Source: Nitriliruptoraceae bacterium (GTDB taxonomy: Bacteria > Actinomycetota > Nitriliruptoria > Nitriliruptorales > Nitriliruptoraceae). Taken from it: 64,000 nt of DNA. Within the stretch, counting starts at the first letter, position 1. Every line of letters begins with the position of its first letter. The translations under genes were made by a program, and so were the position numbers. Below are positions 53,850 through 62,889 of the stretch, in pieces. The notes beneath the pieces are model-generated. The model did no database searches. It was not told where the DNA came from and saw nothing but the letters and a program-made list of their open reading frames with translations. The DNA is taken from assembly GCA_018401275.1 (NCBI GenBank), contig JAGYKW010000006.1:31153-95152 (forward strand), in the 5' to 3' direction.

Positions 53850-54404
53850 GTGCTCACGCTCCATCACGACATCACCTCGCCCCGCTCCGCGCTCGCGGTG
53901 CTGCGGGTGCAGCGGCTCGCCGACGCCGGCCATGCGGTCGCGTTCCGTGGCATCGACGTGCTGGGGGTCGCCGTCGCGCTGCCCGTGACGCTCGACCAGC
54001 TCGTGGAGCTCGAGCAGGTCGCCGAGGCGGCCGCGACGCTCGGGCTCGTGATGCGCCGTCCGCAGCTGCGCCCGCCGACGCTCGACGCCCACCTGGTGGG
54101 GGATCATGCCGAGCGGCGGGGACTGGGCGCCGCCTGGCGCCTCGCCTGCCTGCGCGCCTACTTCACCGACGGCCTGGACGTGTCCGACCACGACGTGCTG
54201 GCGGGGATCGCGCACGATGTCGGGCTGACACCCCCCGAGGTCCTGCGAGCCCTCGCTGACGCCCCGGCCCGCAACGAGCTGCGCGCCGCGATGCTCGCCC
54301 GCCGGGCGCTGGGGATCGGTGGGGCCCCGATCCTCGAGGTCGACGGGACGCTGCTGCACGCGGACGTGGACGACGCGACGCTCGAGGAGCTCGCCCGTGT
54401 CTGA
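53850..54404 (+). CDS. DsbA-like thioredoxin-fold protein (HCCA-isomerase type)
   Basis: 184 residues. Begins LTLHHDITSPRSALAVLRVQRL, where SPRS replaces the CxxC of DsbA, as in 2-hydroxychromene-2-carboxylate isomerase and related glutathione-transferase-kappa-like enzymes. The helical insert and C-terminal GIGGAPILEVDGTLLHADVD (cis-proline strand) match that family. No cysteine in the active-site position, so not an oxidoreductase of the DsbA type. The 3' end overlaps the next gene by eight bases; substrate unknown. Confidence 0.78.
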   Translation: MLTLHHDITSPRSALAVLRVQRLADAGHAVAFRGIDVLGVAVALPVTLDQLVELEQVAEAAATLGLVMRRPQLRPPTLDAHLVGDHAERRGLGAAWRLACLRAYFTDGLDVSDHDVLAGIAHDVGLTPPEVLRALADAPARNELRAAMLARRALGIGGAPILEVDGTLLHADVDDATLEELARV

Positions 54405-55533
54405 GCGTGCGTCGTCCGAGCGTGCGTCGTCCGAGCGTGCGTCACCCGGCGGGCTCGACGTCGAGCGCATCGGGTCGTGGCTCGAGCAGCACTGCGGACT
54501 CCGGCCGCCCGTGCACGTCGAGGTGATCGCCGGTGGGCGCTCGAACCTCACGAGCGTCGTCACGGACGCCGAGGGACGGCGCGTCGTGGTGCGACGGCCG
54601 CCGCTCTCGGGGGTGCTCGCCTCCGCGCATGACGTGGTGCGCGAGGGCCGCATCATGGCCGCGCTGTGCGCGAGCGCCGTGCCCGTCCCTGAGGTGCTCG
54701 GTGTCGAGGATGACGCGGCGTTCACCGGTGCACCGTTCGTCGTGACCGCGCACGTGGACGGCGTCGTCGTGCGCGACCGGACGGTCGCATCGCAGCTGAG
54801 CGTCCCGCAGCGGGCGGCGCTCGGACGCACGGTCGTCGACGCGCTGGCCGCGATCCACGAGGTCGACGTCGACGCGGTCGGGCTGGGCGACCTCGCACGA
54901 CGTGACGGCTACTTCGCCCGCCAGGTGGCGCGCTGGAGCGCACAGCTCGATGCAGGGTCCGACCGTCCGCTGCCCGCGCTCGCGCAGCTCGGTCGAGCGC
55001 TGGCTGCTGCGGTCCCCGAGCAGGACGGGCTCGCGCTCGTGCACGGCGACTTCCGCCTCGACAACCTGATCGTGGATCTCGCGCCCGCAGGCGCGCAGGT
55101 GCGGGCGGTGCTCGACTGGGAGCTCGCGACGCTCGGTGACCCGCTGGCCGACGTCGGCACGCTGCTCGCCTACTGGGGCGTGCCGGCGCGCGACGGGCAG
55201 ATGGCATCGGTCCTCATCCCTGACCTCCCGACGGCCCTCGAGGGCTTCTCCGGCCCGGGGGAGCTCGTGGCCCTGTACGCGGCCGCGCGCGGGCTGGACG
55301 CTGCCGAGCTCGCGGAGCGGCTGCGCCCCTACCTCGCCTTCGCCTGGTTCCGCATCGCCTGCATCCTCGAGGGGGTGCGCGTCCGGACCGTCGCCGGGGC
55401 GTACGGGGCCATGGGGGACCCCGCACGACGTGAGACGGCGCTGCTCGAGACGCTCGTGCCGAGCATCGGGGAGCGGGCTCTCGCGGTGCTGACCCGCCCA
55501 GGCCCACTAGGGTTCGACCATGAGCTCACCTGA
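54397..55533 (+). CDS. APH-type phosphotransferase family protein
   Basis: 378 residues. Aminoglycoside-phosphotransferase fold: GGRSNLTSVVTDAEGRRVVVRRPP at the N-lobe, Brenner-type catalytic motif LVHGDFRLDNLIVD near residue 212, and VLDWELATLGDPLADVG. This version occurs in acyl-CoA dehydrogenase (ACAD10-like) contexts rather than antibiotic resistance. GTG at 54397 follows GAGGAG and is coupled to the DsbA-like gene. The first residues are a triple SERAS repeat encoded by a 15-bp tandem repeat. Confidence 0.85.
   Translation: MSERASSERASSERASPGGLDVERIGSWLEQHCGLRPPVHVEVIAGGRSNLTSVVTDAEGRRVVVRRPPLSGVLASAHDVVREGRIMAALCASAVPVPEVLGVEDDAAFTGAPFVVTAHVDGVVVRDRTVASQLSVPQRAALGRTVVDALAAIHEVDVDAVGLGDLARRDGYFARQVARWSAQLDAGSDRPLPALAQLGRALAAAVPEQDGLALVHGDFRLDNLIVDLAPAGAQVRAVLDWELATLGDPLADVGTLLAYWGVPARDGQMASVLIPDLPTALEGFSGPGELVALYAAARGLDAAELAERLRPYLAFAWFRIACILEGVRVRTVAGAYGAMGDPARRETALLETLVPSIGERALAVLTRPGPLGFDHELT
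54403..54447. repeat. 15-bp tandem triplication at the gene junction
   Basis: Three copies of GAGCGTGCGTCGTCC (the last ends differently), starting in the stop codon of the DsbA-like gene and encoding SERAS x3 at the N-terminus of the phosphotransferase. In-frame (15 = 5 codons), so copy number only changes protein length. Confidence 0.92.
55508..55513 (+). promoter_or_regulatory. -10-like hexamer of the NYN gene (leaderless geometry)
   Basis: TAGGGT ends six bases before the ATG at 55520, inside the end of the phosphotransferase gene. Would give the NYN gene its own leaderless message. Confidence 0.5.
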
Positions 55534-56674
55534 CCAGCACGAGGAACGGCTCGCGGTCTTCATCGACCACGAGAACGTCGCGATCGGCGCCCGCAGCGTC
55601 GGCCTGCGCTTCGACCCGAAGCCGCTGACCGACGCGCTCGCCGAGCGGGGACGCCTCATCGTCCGACGCGCCTACGCCGACTGGAACCTCTTCCGTGAGG
55701 ACCGGCGCGGCATGGTGGACGCCAACGTCGAGCTGATCGAGATCCCGCAGCGCTCCGACAGCGTGCGCAAGAACGCTGCGGACATCCAGATGGCCGTCGA
55801 CGCGATGGAGCTCGCACTCACGCGCGACTTCGTGTCGACGTTCGTGATCGTGTCGGGTGACAGCGACTTCACACCGCTCGTGGGCAAGCTGCGCGAGCTC
55901 AACAAGCGCGTCATCGGTGTCGGCGTGAAGGGCTCGACCTCCGCGATGCTGCCCGGCGCCTGCGACGAGTTCCTCTTCTACGACCGCATCGAGGGTGCCC
56001 CTCGCCTCGAGGGTCGTGGGGGCGGTGGCGGTGGTGGTGAGCGTTCCGACCGCAAGCCGCGTTCGAAGTCGTCGTCCGGCTCGCGCCGAGGGGGCAGGGG
56101 CAGCGGCGACGCGAAGGTGGACGAGAAGACCGCGACCGTCGAGGAGGGCTCCGGTTCGTCCGACGCCGACCTGCGCGCCCTCGAGCGTGCGGTCACCCGC
56201 ACGCTGTCGGGGCTGCAGTCGTCCTCCACCGACGGGGTCGTGCTGTCGAGCAACCTCAAGCGCGCGCTGCTGCGCAAGGACCCGACGTTCGCGGAGCAGG
56301 ACTACGGCTTCCGCGGCTTCCGGGAGATGCTGCGGCACCTCGAGTCCCACAAGGTGCTGGTGCTCACGGAAGGCAGCGCACCGGGCGACCCGCAGGTCGA
56401 CTTCGTCTCCCGCTCCAACGATGTCGATGACGCGTTCGCGCTGCTGCGCACCACCGTCGAGGAGCTGTCGGTCGAGCTCGGTGGGGATCCGCCGCTCTCC
56501 GGCCTGAAGGACCACGTGCGCAAGCGCCAGGAGAACTTCAGCGAGAAGGACTTCGGCTACTCCGGCTTCCTCCAGTTCTGCAAGGCCGCGGTCGCCCGTG
56601 GCGTGCTGCAGATGGACTGGGAGCAGGACGACGAGGAGTACTACCTCTACGTGCCGTCAAGTGACGATATCTAG
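55520..56674 (+). CDS. NYN-domain protein with C-terminal OST-HTH/LOTUS domains
   Basis: 384 residues. NYN (PIN-like RNase) domain at residues 10-150 with acidic residues in FIDHENVAI, DIQMAVDAM and VIVSGDSDFTPL. A Gly/Ser/Arg-rich basic linker spans residues about 160-200. Two LOTUS-like winged-helix repeats follow: LKRALLRKDPTFAEQDYGFRGFREML and LKDHVRKRQENFSEKDFGYSGFLQFC. Likely an RNA-binding or RNA-cleaving protein. Its last codons (YLYVP…) are copied in diverged form at 58922. Confidence 0.9.
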   Translation: MSSPDQHEERLAVFIDHENVAIGARSVGLRFDPKPLTDALAERGRLIVRRAYADWNLFREDRRGMVDANVELIEIPQRSDSVRKNAADIQMAVDAMELALTRDFVSTFVIVSGDSDFTPLVGKLRELNKRVIGVGVKGSTSAMLPGACDEFLFYDRIEGAPRLEGRGGGGGGGERSDRKPRSKSSSGSRRGGRGSGDAKVDEKTATVEEGSGSSDADLRALERAVTRTLSGLQSSSTDGVVLSSNLKRALLRKDPTFAEQDYGFRGFREMLRHLESHKVLVLTEGSAPGDPQVDFVSRSNDVDDAFALLRTTVEELSVELGGDPPLSGLKDHVRKRQENFSEKDFGYSGFLQFCKAAVARGVLQMDWEQDDEEYYLYVPSSDDI

Positions 56675-56746
56675 GCGCTAGAGGGGTCTAGAACCTCGAA
56701 TTCGTGTTTCTTGCCCAACTCGTTGCCCAACGCTGGTGACGTCAGG
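56641..56746 (+). repeat. left copy of diverged direct repeat (NYN 3' end)
   Basis: Begins with CTACCTCTACGTGCCG inside the last codons of the NYN gene, then TAGGCGCTAG at its stop, CCTCGAAT, TTCTTG, CCCAACT and TGACGTCA. The same blocks recur in order at 58922-59026. The first 16 bases are identical, the remainder diverged. It occupies the first part of the 232-base gap 56675-56906; the rest of the gap shows only a possible -10 TAGGGT near 56825. Confidence 0.82.
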
Positions 56747-56906
56747 ACCGGTCAGGGATCGTCCTGGGTGGACGCACTTCGCGACGGTGCTGAGGCGGGT
56801 CGGGCGGTCGCGGAGGGTGGGCTGTAGGGTCAGGTCATCTTCGGGTTGTTCGTCTGGGCCTTGGGTTGCACATCGTGCTCCAGACGACATTGCCTGAGGA
56901 CTTCCT

Positions 56907-58833
56907 ATGGGGAAGATGTCGTCGTGTCGGCCTGTGTCTCGTCAGGCGGGCGGTGTGGCGTGTGCCGCACTCGTCATCCTGCTGCTCGTCCCGGTGTCCG
57001 CGAACGCTGGGGTGCGCGTCTCACCTGCGGTGGCTGATGGCGGGCCCACGACCGTGGTCATCTCCGCCCCGGTCGCCGGCGAGACGTCACCGCAGATCGC
57101 TACCGGTGAGTACCACACGTGTGCGCTGCTCACCGACGGCACCGTCCGCTGCTGGGGATTGGGAACTGGGCGGTCAGCTCGGTGACGGCATCAGGCACCG
57201 ACAGGTTGTATCCGGTGCAGGTGCTCGACGTCAGGGACGGCCGGGAGCGATCCGGTGCCGTTGGCTGGGGTGACGCAGATCACGGTCGGCAAGCGAACAT
57301 TCGTGTGCGCTGTTGACCGACGGCACCGTCCGCTGCTGGGGATACGAACTGAGGAGGTCAGCTCGGTGACGGCACGACCGACACGACAGGTTGTATCCGG
57401 TTCAGGTGCTCACGTCAGGGACTGAGGCCGGTGAGCGATGCTGCGGTGCCGTTGGCTGGGGTGACGCAGATCACTGCCGGCCATCGACCACACGTGTGCG
57501 CTGCTGACCGGCGGCACCGTCCGCTGCTGGGGTTACAACAGGGCCGGTCAGCTCGGTGACGGCACGACCACCGACAGGTTGCATCCGGTGCAGGTGCTCA
57601 CGTCAGGGACTGAGGCCGGTAGGGATGCTGCGGAACTCGGTGGGGTGACGCAGATCGCTGCCGGCGCTGACCACACGTGTGCGCTGCTGAACGACGGCAC
57701 CGTCCGCTGCTGGGGTTGCAACGCGGATGGTCAGCTCGGTGACGGCACGACGGCACCGACAGGTTGCATCCGGTTCAGGTGCTCACGTCAGGGACTGAGG
57801 CCGGTAGCGACGGCAGTGCCGTTGACCGGAGTGACGCAGGCCATCCTGCCGCATACTGCGACCACACGTGTGCGCTGCTGGAACGACGGCACCGTCCGCT
57901 GCTGGGGAGGCAACTGGAGCAGGTCAGCTCGGTGACGGCACGACCGGCACCGACAGGTTGTATCCGGTGCAGGTGCTCACGTCAGGGACTGAGGCCGGTG
58001 GGGATGCTGCGGAACTCGGTGGGGTGACACAGGTCACGCTGCCGGCTGCGACACATATCGTGTGCGCTGCTGATCGACGGCACCGTCCGCTGCTGGGGAG
58101 GCAACGATGCAGGGTCAGCTCGGTGACGGCACCACAGGCACCGACAGGAGTCTGTATCCGCGTGCGGGTGCTCGACGTCAGGGGACGATCAGGGCACGGA
58201 CGTGTTGGGTGGGGTGATGCAGATCGGCGCGGCTTCGAACACGTGTGCGCTACTGACGACGGCACCGTCCGCTGCTGGGGATTGAACGGTTTCGGTCAGC
58301 TCGGTGACGGCACATCAGGTCAAGACGACGGAGTCTTCATCCGGTGCAGGTGCTGACGTCGGGGACTGTCGATAATGACCCTGTCGCACTTCAGTGTGGG
58401 CGTTCTGAAGGTGTCGATGGCGGCGACGGGGGATGCTGCGGCATCGCGCCTGTCGTTGGTCTGCTCGTCGATCGTGCAGGTCAGTGCTGTGCTCACCTGC
58501 ACGGTCACCGGTGGTGATGCGGGGATCGACATCCTGTGGCGTGCCGCGTACAACCCGGTGTTCGCGGGTGCGGGGGTGACGCTCGACGCGTCGGGTGCAG
58601 GGACGTTCAGCTTCGTCGTGCCTGCGGCAGCGTTCGGGCAGCCGATCACGGTCGAGCTGGTGGACTGGACAGCGCCCGTGTCGCTCGGGGTGGCGGGTGG
58701 TCCCGTGCCGACATCGGTCCCGAGCGGTGAGGGTCCGGTGCCGGTGTGGACGCTCGGACTGCTCGCACTCGCAGGCGGGTTGGCGCTGCGGCGCGGGTCA
58801 CGCTCGGGACGCTCGGCATGGCGCGTCGGCTGA
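56907..58833 (+). pseudogene. secreted RCC1-repeat surface protein, frameshifted
   Basis: Signal peptide (ACAALVILLLVPVSANAG) then seven RCC1-type repeats with core HTCALLTDGTVRCWG; the 20 bases GGCACCGTCCGCTGCTGGGG recur unchanged at 57138, 57322, 57513, 57696, 57888, 58079 and 58261. The reading frame breaks in nearly every repeat (57170 to 58370). A clean C-terminal frame (58375-58833) gives an Ig-like stretch, VPTSVPSGEGPVP, a hydrophobic helix and a basic tail (RRGSRSGR), as in a membrane- or wall-anchored protein. Either a decayed gene or repeat-driven consensus errors. Confidence 0.75.
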
Positions 58834-58921
58834 GTCCGAGCTGCGCGCGTCCAGCGCGGGCGTGGTGGGCAGCAGGTCCGCGTGGCGCGTCGGGTGAGCG
58901 GTTCAGGGCCCGTCGTGCGAC

Positions 58922-59026
58922 CTACCTCTACGTGCCGGAGACTGACGCGAAGTAGGCGCTAGGCCCCTCTGAACCCTCGAATATGGGTTCTTGTCGACCG
59001 GTTGGCCCAACTTTCCTGACGTCATG
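58922..59026 (+). repeat. right copy of diverged direct repeat
   Basis: CTACCTCTACGTGCCG again encodes YLYVP, followed by ETDAK and a TAG stop, then TAGGCGCTAG, CCTCGAAT, TTCTTG, CCCAACT and TGACGTCA. No NYN sequence precedes it. It contains a six-base-arm hairpin (GAACCC/GGGTTC) near 58971-58990. It lies in the 333-base gap 58834-59166. That gap also holds a second copy of the RCC1 protein's last six codons plus stop at 58877-58897. Confidence 0.82.
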
Positions 59027-59166
59027 GGGCGCTGGCCTGAGCCCGGCCTCGAGACTCGTTCTAGAGCCGTACCTCGACGATGCGCGGGACGCCGTTCGTA
59101 GCCTCTGGGGCCATCTTCCGGTGGCCGGCCCTGGTCATCGTCCCTGCGATCCTGAGGTGGGCTCCC

Positions 59167-62100
59167 GTGACGGAAATCCGTCCGCTGCGCCTTCGTGTGG
59201 TGGCGGTCGCCCGATCCCTGCGGCGTGCTCGGCGCAGGGGCCGGACCTGTGGCGTGCGTCACCTCGTCGGTGCGCTGCTGCTCCTGAGTCTCGGACTCGG
59301 TGCCGGTGTTTCGCCCCCGATCGCGGCCGCCGTCGGAGTGCAGGTCACGACCGCGACAGTCACCGGGGTCGTCTTCCACGACTACACCGTCGATGGCATC
59401 CGGCAGGCGCGCCCGAGCGCCAGGTTCGACGAGCCGGGGGTCGGGGGCGTGACGGTCCGCGCGTTCGACGCGTCCGGCGCGCTCGTGGACACGACTACGA
59501 CCGCGTCCGACGGGACCTACACCCTGCAGGTCGCGAGCGCGTCGACGTCGGACGTCCGCATCGAGTTCACGACACCGGACGGCTTCCGACCGTCCGTGAT
59601 CGGCCCCGATGCCGGTCCGAGCATCCAGTTCGCGACCGTGGGTGCGTCCGGCGTCGACTTCGCCGTGCAGGTACCCGACGAGTACTGCCAGGCGAACCCG
59701 ACGGTCCACGTCGCATGCTTCTACCCCGGAGCGCGCGACCGCAACGGGACGCTCGGCGCGCTCATGTCCAACGACTGGCTGATGCGGGGCAGCGTCGGGA
59801 GCGCCGGCTTCACGCCAGCGACCCCGGTGCTGACGAAGGCGCAGGCCGGCTCGGTGTGGGGCGTCGCGATCCAGCGCCAGACCGGACTGGTCTTCACCTC
59901 CGCTGTCGTGAGGCGTCACGCAGCGCTCGGGCCGGAGGGCATCGGAGGGCTGTACGTCGCCGCCGCAGGGACACCCGGCCTCGTCGACTCGTTCGATCTT
60001 GCCGCCGCGCCCTACGGACTGACGCTGAAGGCGCCCGGTTCGAACTACTCCGACAGCGCCCGTGACCTCCTCACCGATCCGGACACCGCGCTGTCGCTCG
60101 ACATCGTCGGGTTCAACGGGCTCGGCACTGAAGGCATCGGCGACATCGACATCACACCGGACGGGCGCCACCTGTACGTCACGAACCTCTACGAGCGCAG
60201 CGTCGTCCGCTTCGAGCTGACCGGCACGGCAGCCGCACCGGCCCTCGGGCCTCCGACCGTCTTCCCTCTTCCGGGAGATCTCTGCACCGAGACCGCGCGT
60301 CCGTGGGCGCTCAAGACCCTGCCTGACGGCTCTGTGCTGGTCGGGGTGAACTGCGCCACGCTGCGCACGTACAGCGCACCGCTGCCCCGGGGCTGCACCA
60401 CCGCTGACTGCTCGAACGTCGAAACCACGCATGCGCAGGTGCTCGAGACGCCCGAGCCGGGCGTCATCGCTCGCCTCGACCCCGCCGGTGCGGACGGCAT
60501 CGGGACCTGGGCGGTCGAGACGCCCGTGCGCTTCGACTATCCGCGGGAGACCGACCAATGCCGGGGCGGCAGGAACACGGTCACCGGGATCGCAGACATG
60601 GGGACCGCCGAGGAGAAGACCAGCGCTGGGATCGTCGGGATCCGTTGTCGGTCGCAGCGCTGGCACCCCTGGACCAACGACTGGAGCAACATCAAGAATG
60701 CGGCGTGGCGCGATTGGGGTCCCTTCGGAGGGAGCGACACGATGCACTTCTGGCCGCAGCCGATCATCTCCGACATCGAGGTCCTCAGGGACGGGTCGCT
60801 CGCGATCGGCATCGCCGACCGGTTCACGATGCAGGTCGGCGCGAACAACCGCCCGCCGACGAACACGACCGACCCGCTGATCTACACCTGGGTGCACGGC
60901 GACCTCCGGCTGATCTGCCTGACCGCCGACGGCTACGTCGAGGAGCAGAACGGATCGTGCGGGCCCACCTACACGTCGACACGCATCGAGTACTTCCACG
61001 ACGCGCACCTCCACCGCGAACCGGTCCTCGGTGGCCTTGCGCTCCACCCGGGCGATGGGACGATCGCGACGACCGTGATGGACCCTGTCACCATCAACTC
61101 CTCGGGCCTGCTGTGGTTCTCCGTCGCTGAGGGCACGAAGGTCCTCCCCGGCGCCGACTTCATCCCTCTGGAGAGTTCGGGCACCGCCACCTTCAGGAAG
61201 GCGTCGGGGATGGGCGACGTCGAACTGCTGTGCGACTTCGCGCCGGTCTCGCTCGGCGACCGGGTGTGGTGGGACGAGGACGAGGACGGGCTGCAGGATC
61301 CCGGGGAGCCGGGGATCGCCGGGGTGACCGTCCGGCTGTACGACGCGGACGGGGTGCTCGTCGCGACGACGGTGACGGACGCGGACGGGCGGTACCTGTT
61401 CACCTCCGCCGACGGGCTGCGGCCCGACGTCGCCTACACCGTCCGGTTCGACGAACCGGCGGACTACGGCCCGGGCGGGCCGCTGGAGGGCTTCGAGCTC
61501 AGCGACGCGGATCGGGTGTCGTCGGAAGGGTCGCTCTCGGACGCGGTGGACAGCGACGCGTTCGTCGTCGGCGATGGCGCGTTCGGCACCGGCGCGTTCC
61601 CACGCATCGCGGTCGCGCCGCTGGAGCCCGGCGACAACGACTACGCGTACGACGCCGGGTTCACGACGCCGTCCGTGAGCGTCGGTGACCTCGTCTGGCT
61701 CGATGTCGATCGGGACGGGATCCAGGACCCCGGTGAGCAGGGCATCGCGGGCGTCGTGCTCGGCCTCGAGGTGCAGGACGGTGTGGACGCGGACGGAGCG
61801 CCGGTATGGGTCAGCGCCGTCGACGTGTTCGGCAGGCCGGTCGCCGACGTGACGACCGACGCGGACGGCCGCTACCTGTTCGACCGCCTGCCACCCGGCA
61901 CTTACCGCGTGAGCGTCGTGACGCCGCCGCCCGGTCTCGAACCGACCGTGGCCGGAGCGGGACCGGACCGCTCGCTCGACTCGTCGACGGACAGCGCGGT
62001 GTCGCTGCCGCTGCTGGTCGACGGCGCGAGCGACATGACGCTCGACTTCGGCTTCATCGAGCCTCGGGTCTCCGTCGGCGACCTCGTGTGGTTCGACACG

Positions 62101-62889
62101 GACGGTGACGGCATCAGGGACGCCGACGATCCCGGGATCGCCGGCGTCACGGTCACGCTTCTCGATGCGGACGGGAACGAGGTCGCGACGACGACGACCG
62201 ATGCGGAGGGCCGCTACCGCTTCGACGACCTGCCGGCCGGCACCTACCGGGTCGAGGTCACGCCCCCGAGTGGGTTCACCGCGACGACCGCGCCGTCGGT
62301 GACGTCGATGGCCCTCACGACCGACGGGCAGCACGACCCGACGCTCGACTTCGGGTTCACCGCTCCCCACGTGCGGGTCGGGGACCGTGTGTGGTTCGAC
62401 ACGGACGGCGACGGCCTGCAGGGGCCCGACGATCCGGGCATCGCCGGGGTGACGCTGACGATCACGACCGCGGACGGCGATCCGGTGTTCGACGTGCTCG
62501 GGCGCCCGGTGACGACGACGGTGACCGACGCGGACGGGAACTACGTGTTCGATCTCCTGCCACCGGGTCAGTACCGGGTCACGGTCACGCCACCGTGGCG
62601 CTACGCCCCGACCGTCGCGGGGGCGGGAGGTGACCGCGCGCTCGACTCGTCGACGGGCAGCGCGCTGAGCGCCCTGCTCACCGGCACGTCGGGCAGCATC
62701 GAGGACATGACGCTCGACTTCGGGTTCGTGCCCGCCCCACCGGAGCCGCTGCGCCTGTCGCTCCCGGTCCCGAACCTGATCCCGGCGGGCCTCGACCCGA
62801 GCCGGGACGTCCCGATCGCCCTCGCCGCCCTCCTGCTCGTGCTCGTCCCGGTGATGGCGCGGCGACGACGCGACAGGGGACGGGGATGA
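59167..62889 (+). CDS. large surface protein: beta-propeller-like domain plus four SdrD-B repeats
   Basis: 1,240 residues. Long basic N-region, then a signal helix (LVGALLLLSLGLGAGV, about residues 30-48). A first Cna-B/SdrD-like domain spans residues 60-175; residues 180-650 have strand-rich YVTN/propeller-type sequence (GDIDITPDGRHLYVTN…RSVVRFEL). Four SdrD-B repeats start VSLGDRVWWDEDEDGLQDPGEPGI near 694, 836, 967 and 1068, each with calcium-type D-x-D-x-DG loops. It ends PVPNLIPAGLDP, a helix and RRRRDRGRG. No LPxTG. GTG at 59167 follows GAGGTGGG. Likely cell-surface attached. Confidence 0.82.
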   Translation: MTEIRPLRLRVVAVARSLRRARRRGRTCGVRHLVGALLLLSLGLGAGVSPPIAAAVGVQVTTATVTGVVFHDYTVDGIRQARPSARFDEPGVGGVTVRAFDASGALVDTTTTASDGTYTLQVASASTSDVRIEFTTPDGFRPSVIGPDAGPSIQFATVGASGVDFAVQVPDEYCQANPTVHVACFYPGARDRNGTLGALMSNDWLMRGSVGSAGFTPATPVLTKAQAGSVWGVAIQRQTGLVFTSAVVRRHAALGPEGIGGLYVAAAGTPGLVDSFDLAAAPYGLTLKAPGSNYSDSARDLLTDPDTALSLDIVGFNGLGTEGIGDIDITPDGRHLYVTNLYERSVVRFELTGTAAAPALGPPTVFPLPGDLCTETARPWALKTLPDGSVLVGVNCATLRTYSAPLPRGCTTADCSNVETTHAQVLETPEPGVIARLDPAGADGIGTWAVETPVRFDYPRETDQCRGGRNTVTGIADMGTAEEKTSAGIVGIRCRSQRWHPWTNDWSNIKNAAWRDWGPFGGSDTMHFWPQPIISDIEVLRDGSLAIGIADRFTMQVGANNRPPTNTTDPLIYTWVHGDLRLICLTADGYVEEQNGSCGPTYTSTRIEYFHDAHLHREPVLGGLALHPGDGTIATTVMDPVTINSSGLLWFSVAEGTKVLPGADFIPLESSGTATFRKASGMGDVELLCDFAPVSLGDRVWWDEDEDGLQDPGEPGIAGVTVRLYDADGVLVATTVTDADGRYLFTSADGLRPDVAYTVRFDEPADYGPGGPLEGFELSDADRVSSEGSLSDAVDSDAFVVGDGAFGTGAFPRIAVAPLEPGDNDYAYDAGFTTPSVSVGDLVWLDVDRDGIQDPGEQGIAGVVLGLEVQDGVDADGAPVWVSAVDVFGRPVADVTTDADGRYLFDRLPPGTYRVSVVTPPPGLEPTVAGAGPDRSLDSSTDSAVSLPLLVDGASDMTLDFGFIEPRVSVGDLVWFDTDGDGIRDADDPGIAGVTVTLLDADGNEVATTTTDAEGRYRFDDLPAGTYRVEVTPPSGFTATTAPSVTSMALTTDGQHDPTLDFGFTAPHVRVGDRVWFDTDGDGLQGPDDPGIAGVTLTITTADGDPVFDVLGRPVTTTVTDADGNYVFDLLPPGQYRVTVTPPWRYAPTVAGAGGDRALDSSTGSALSALLTGTSGSIEDMTLDFGFVPAPPEPLRLSLPVPNLIPAGLDPSRDVPIALAALLLVLVPVMARRRRDRGRG

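Noticed and set aside
54397..55533. Aminoglycoside resistance gene
   Set aside because: The fold is shared, but length, motifs and gene context fit the ACAD10-like phosphotransferase group, and nothing points to antibiotic modification.
57118..58290. CRISPR-like array
   Set aside because: The regularly spaced 20-bp core lies within 180-190 bp coding repeats that translate to RCC1 units; spacers are conserved and no cas gene is present.
56641..59026. Insertion sequence or prophage between the direct repeats
   Set aside because: No transposase, integrase or inverted terminal repeats are visible; only the repeat geometry suggests insertion.
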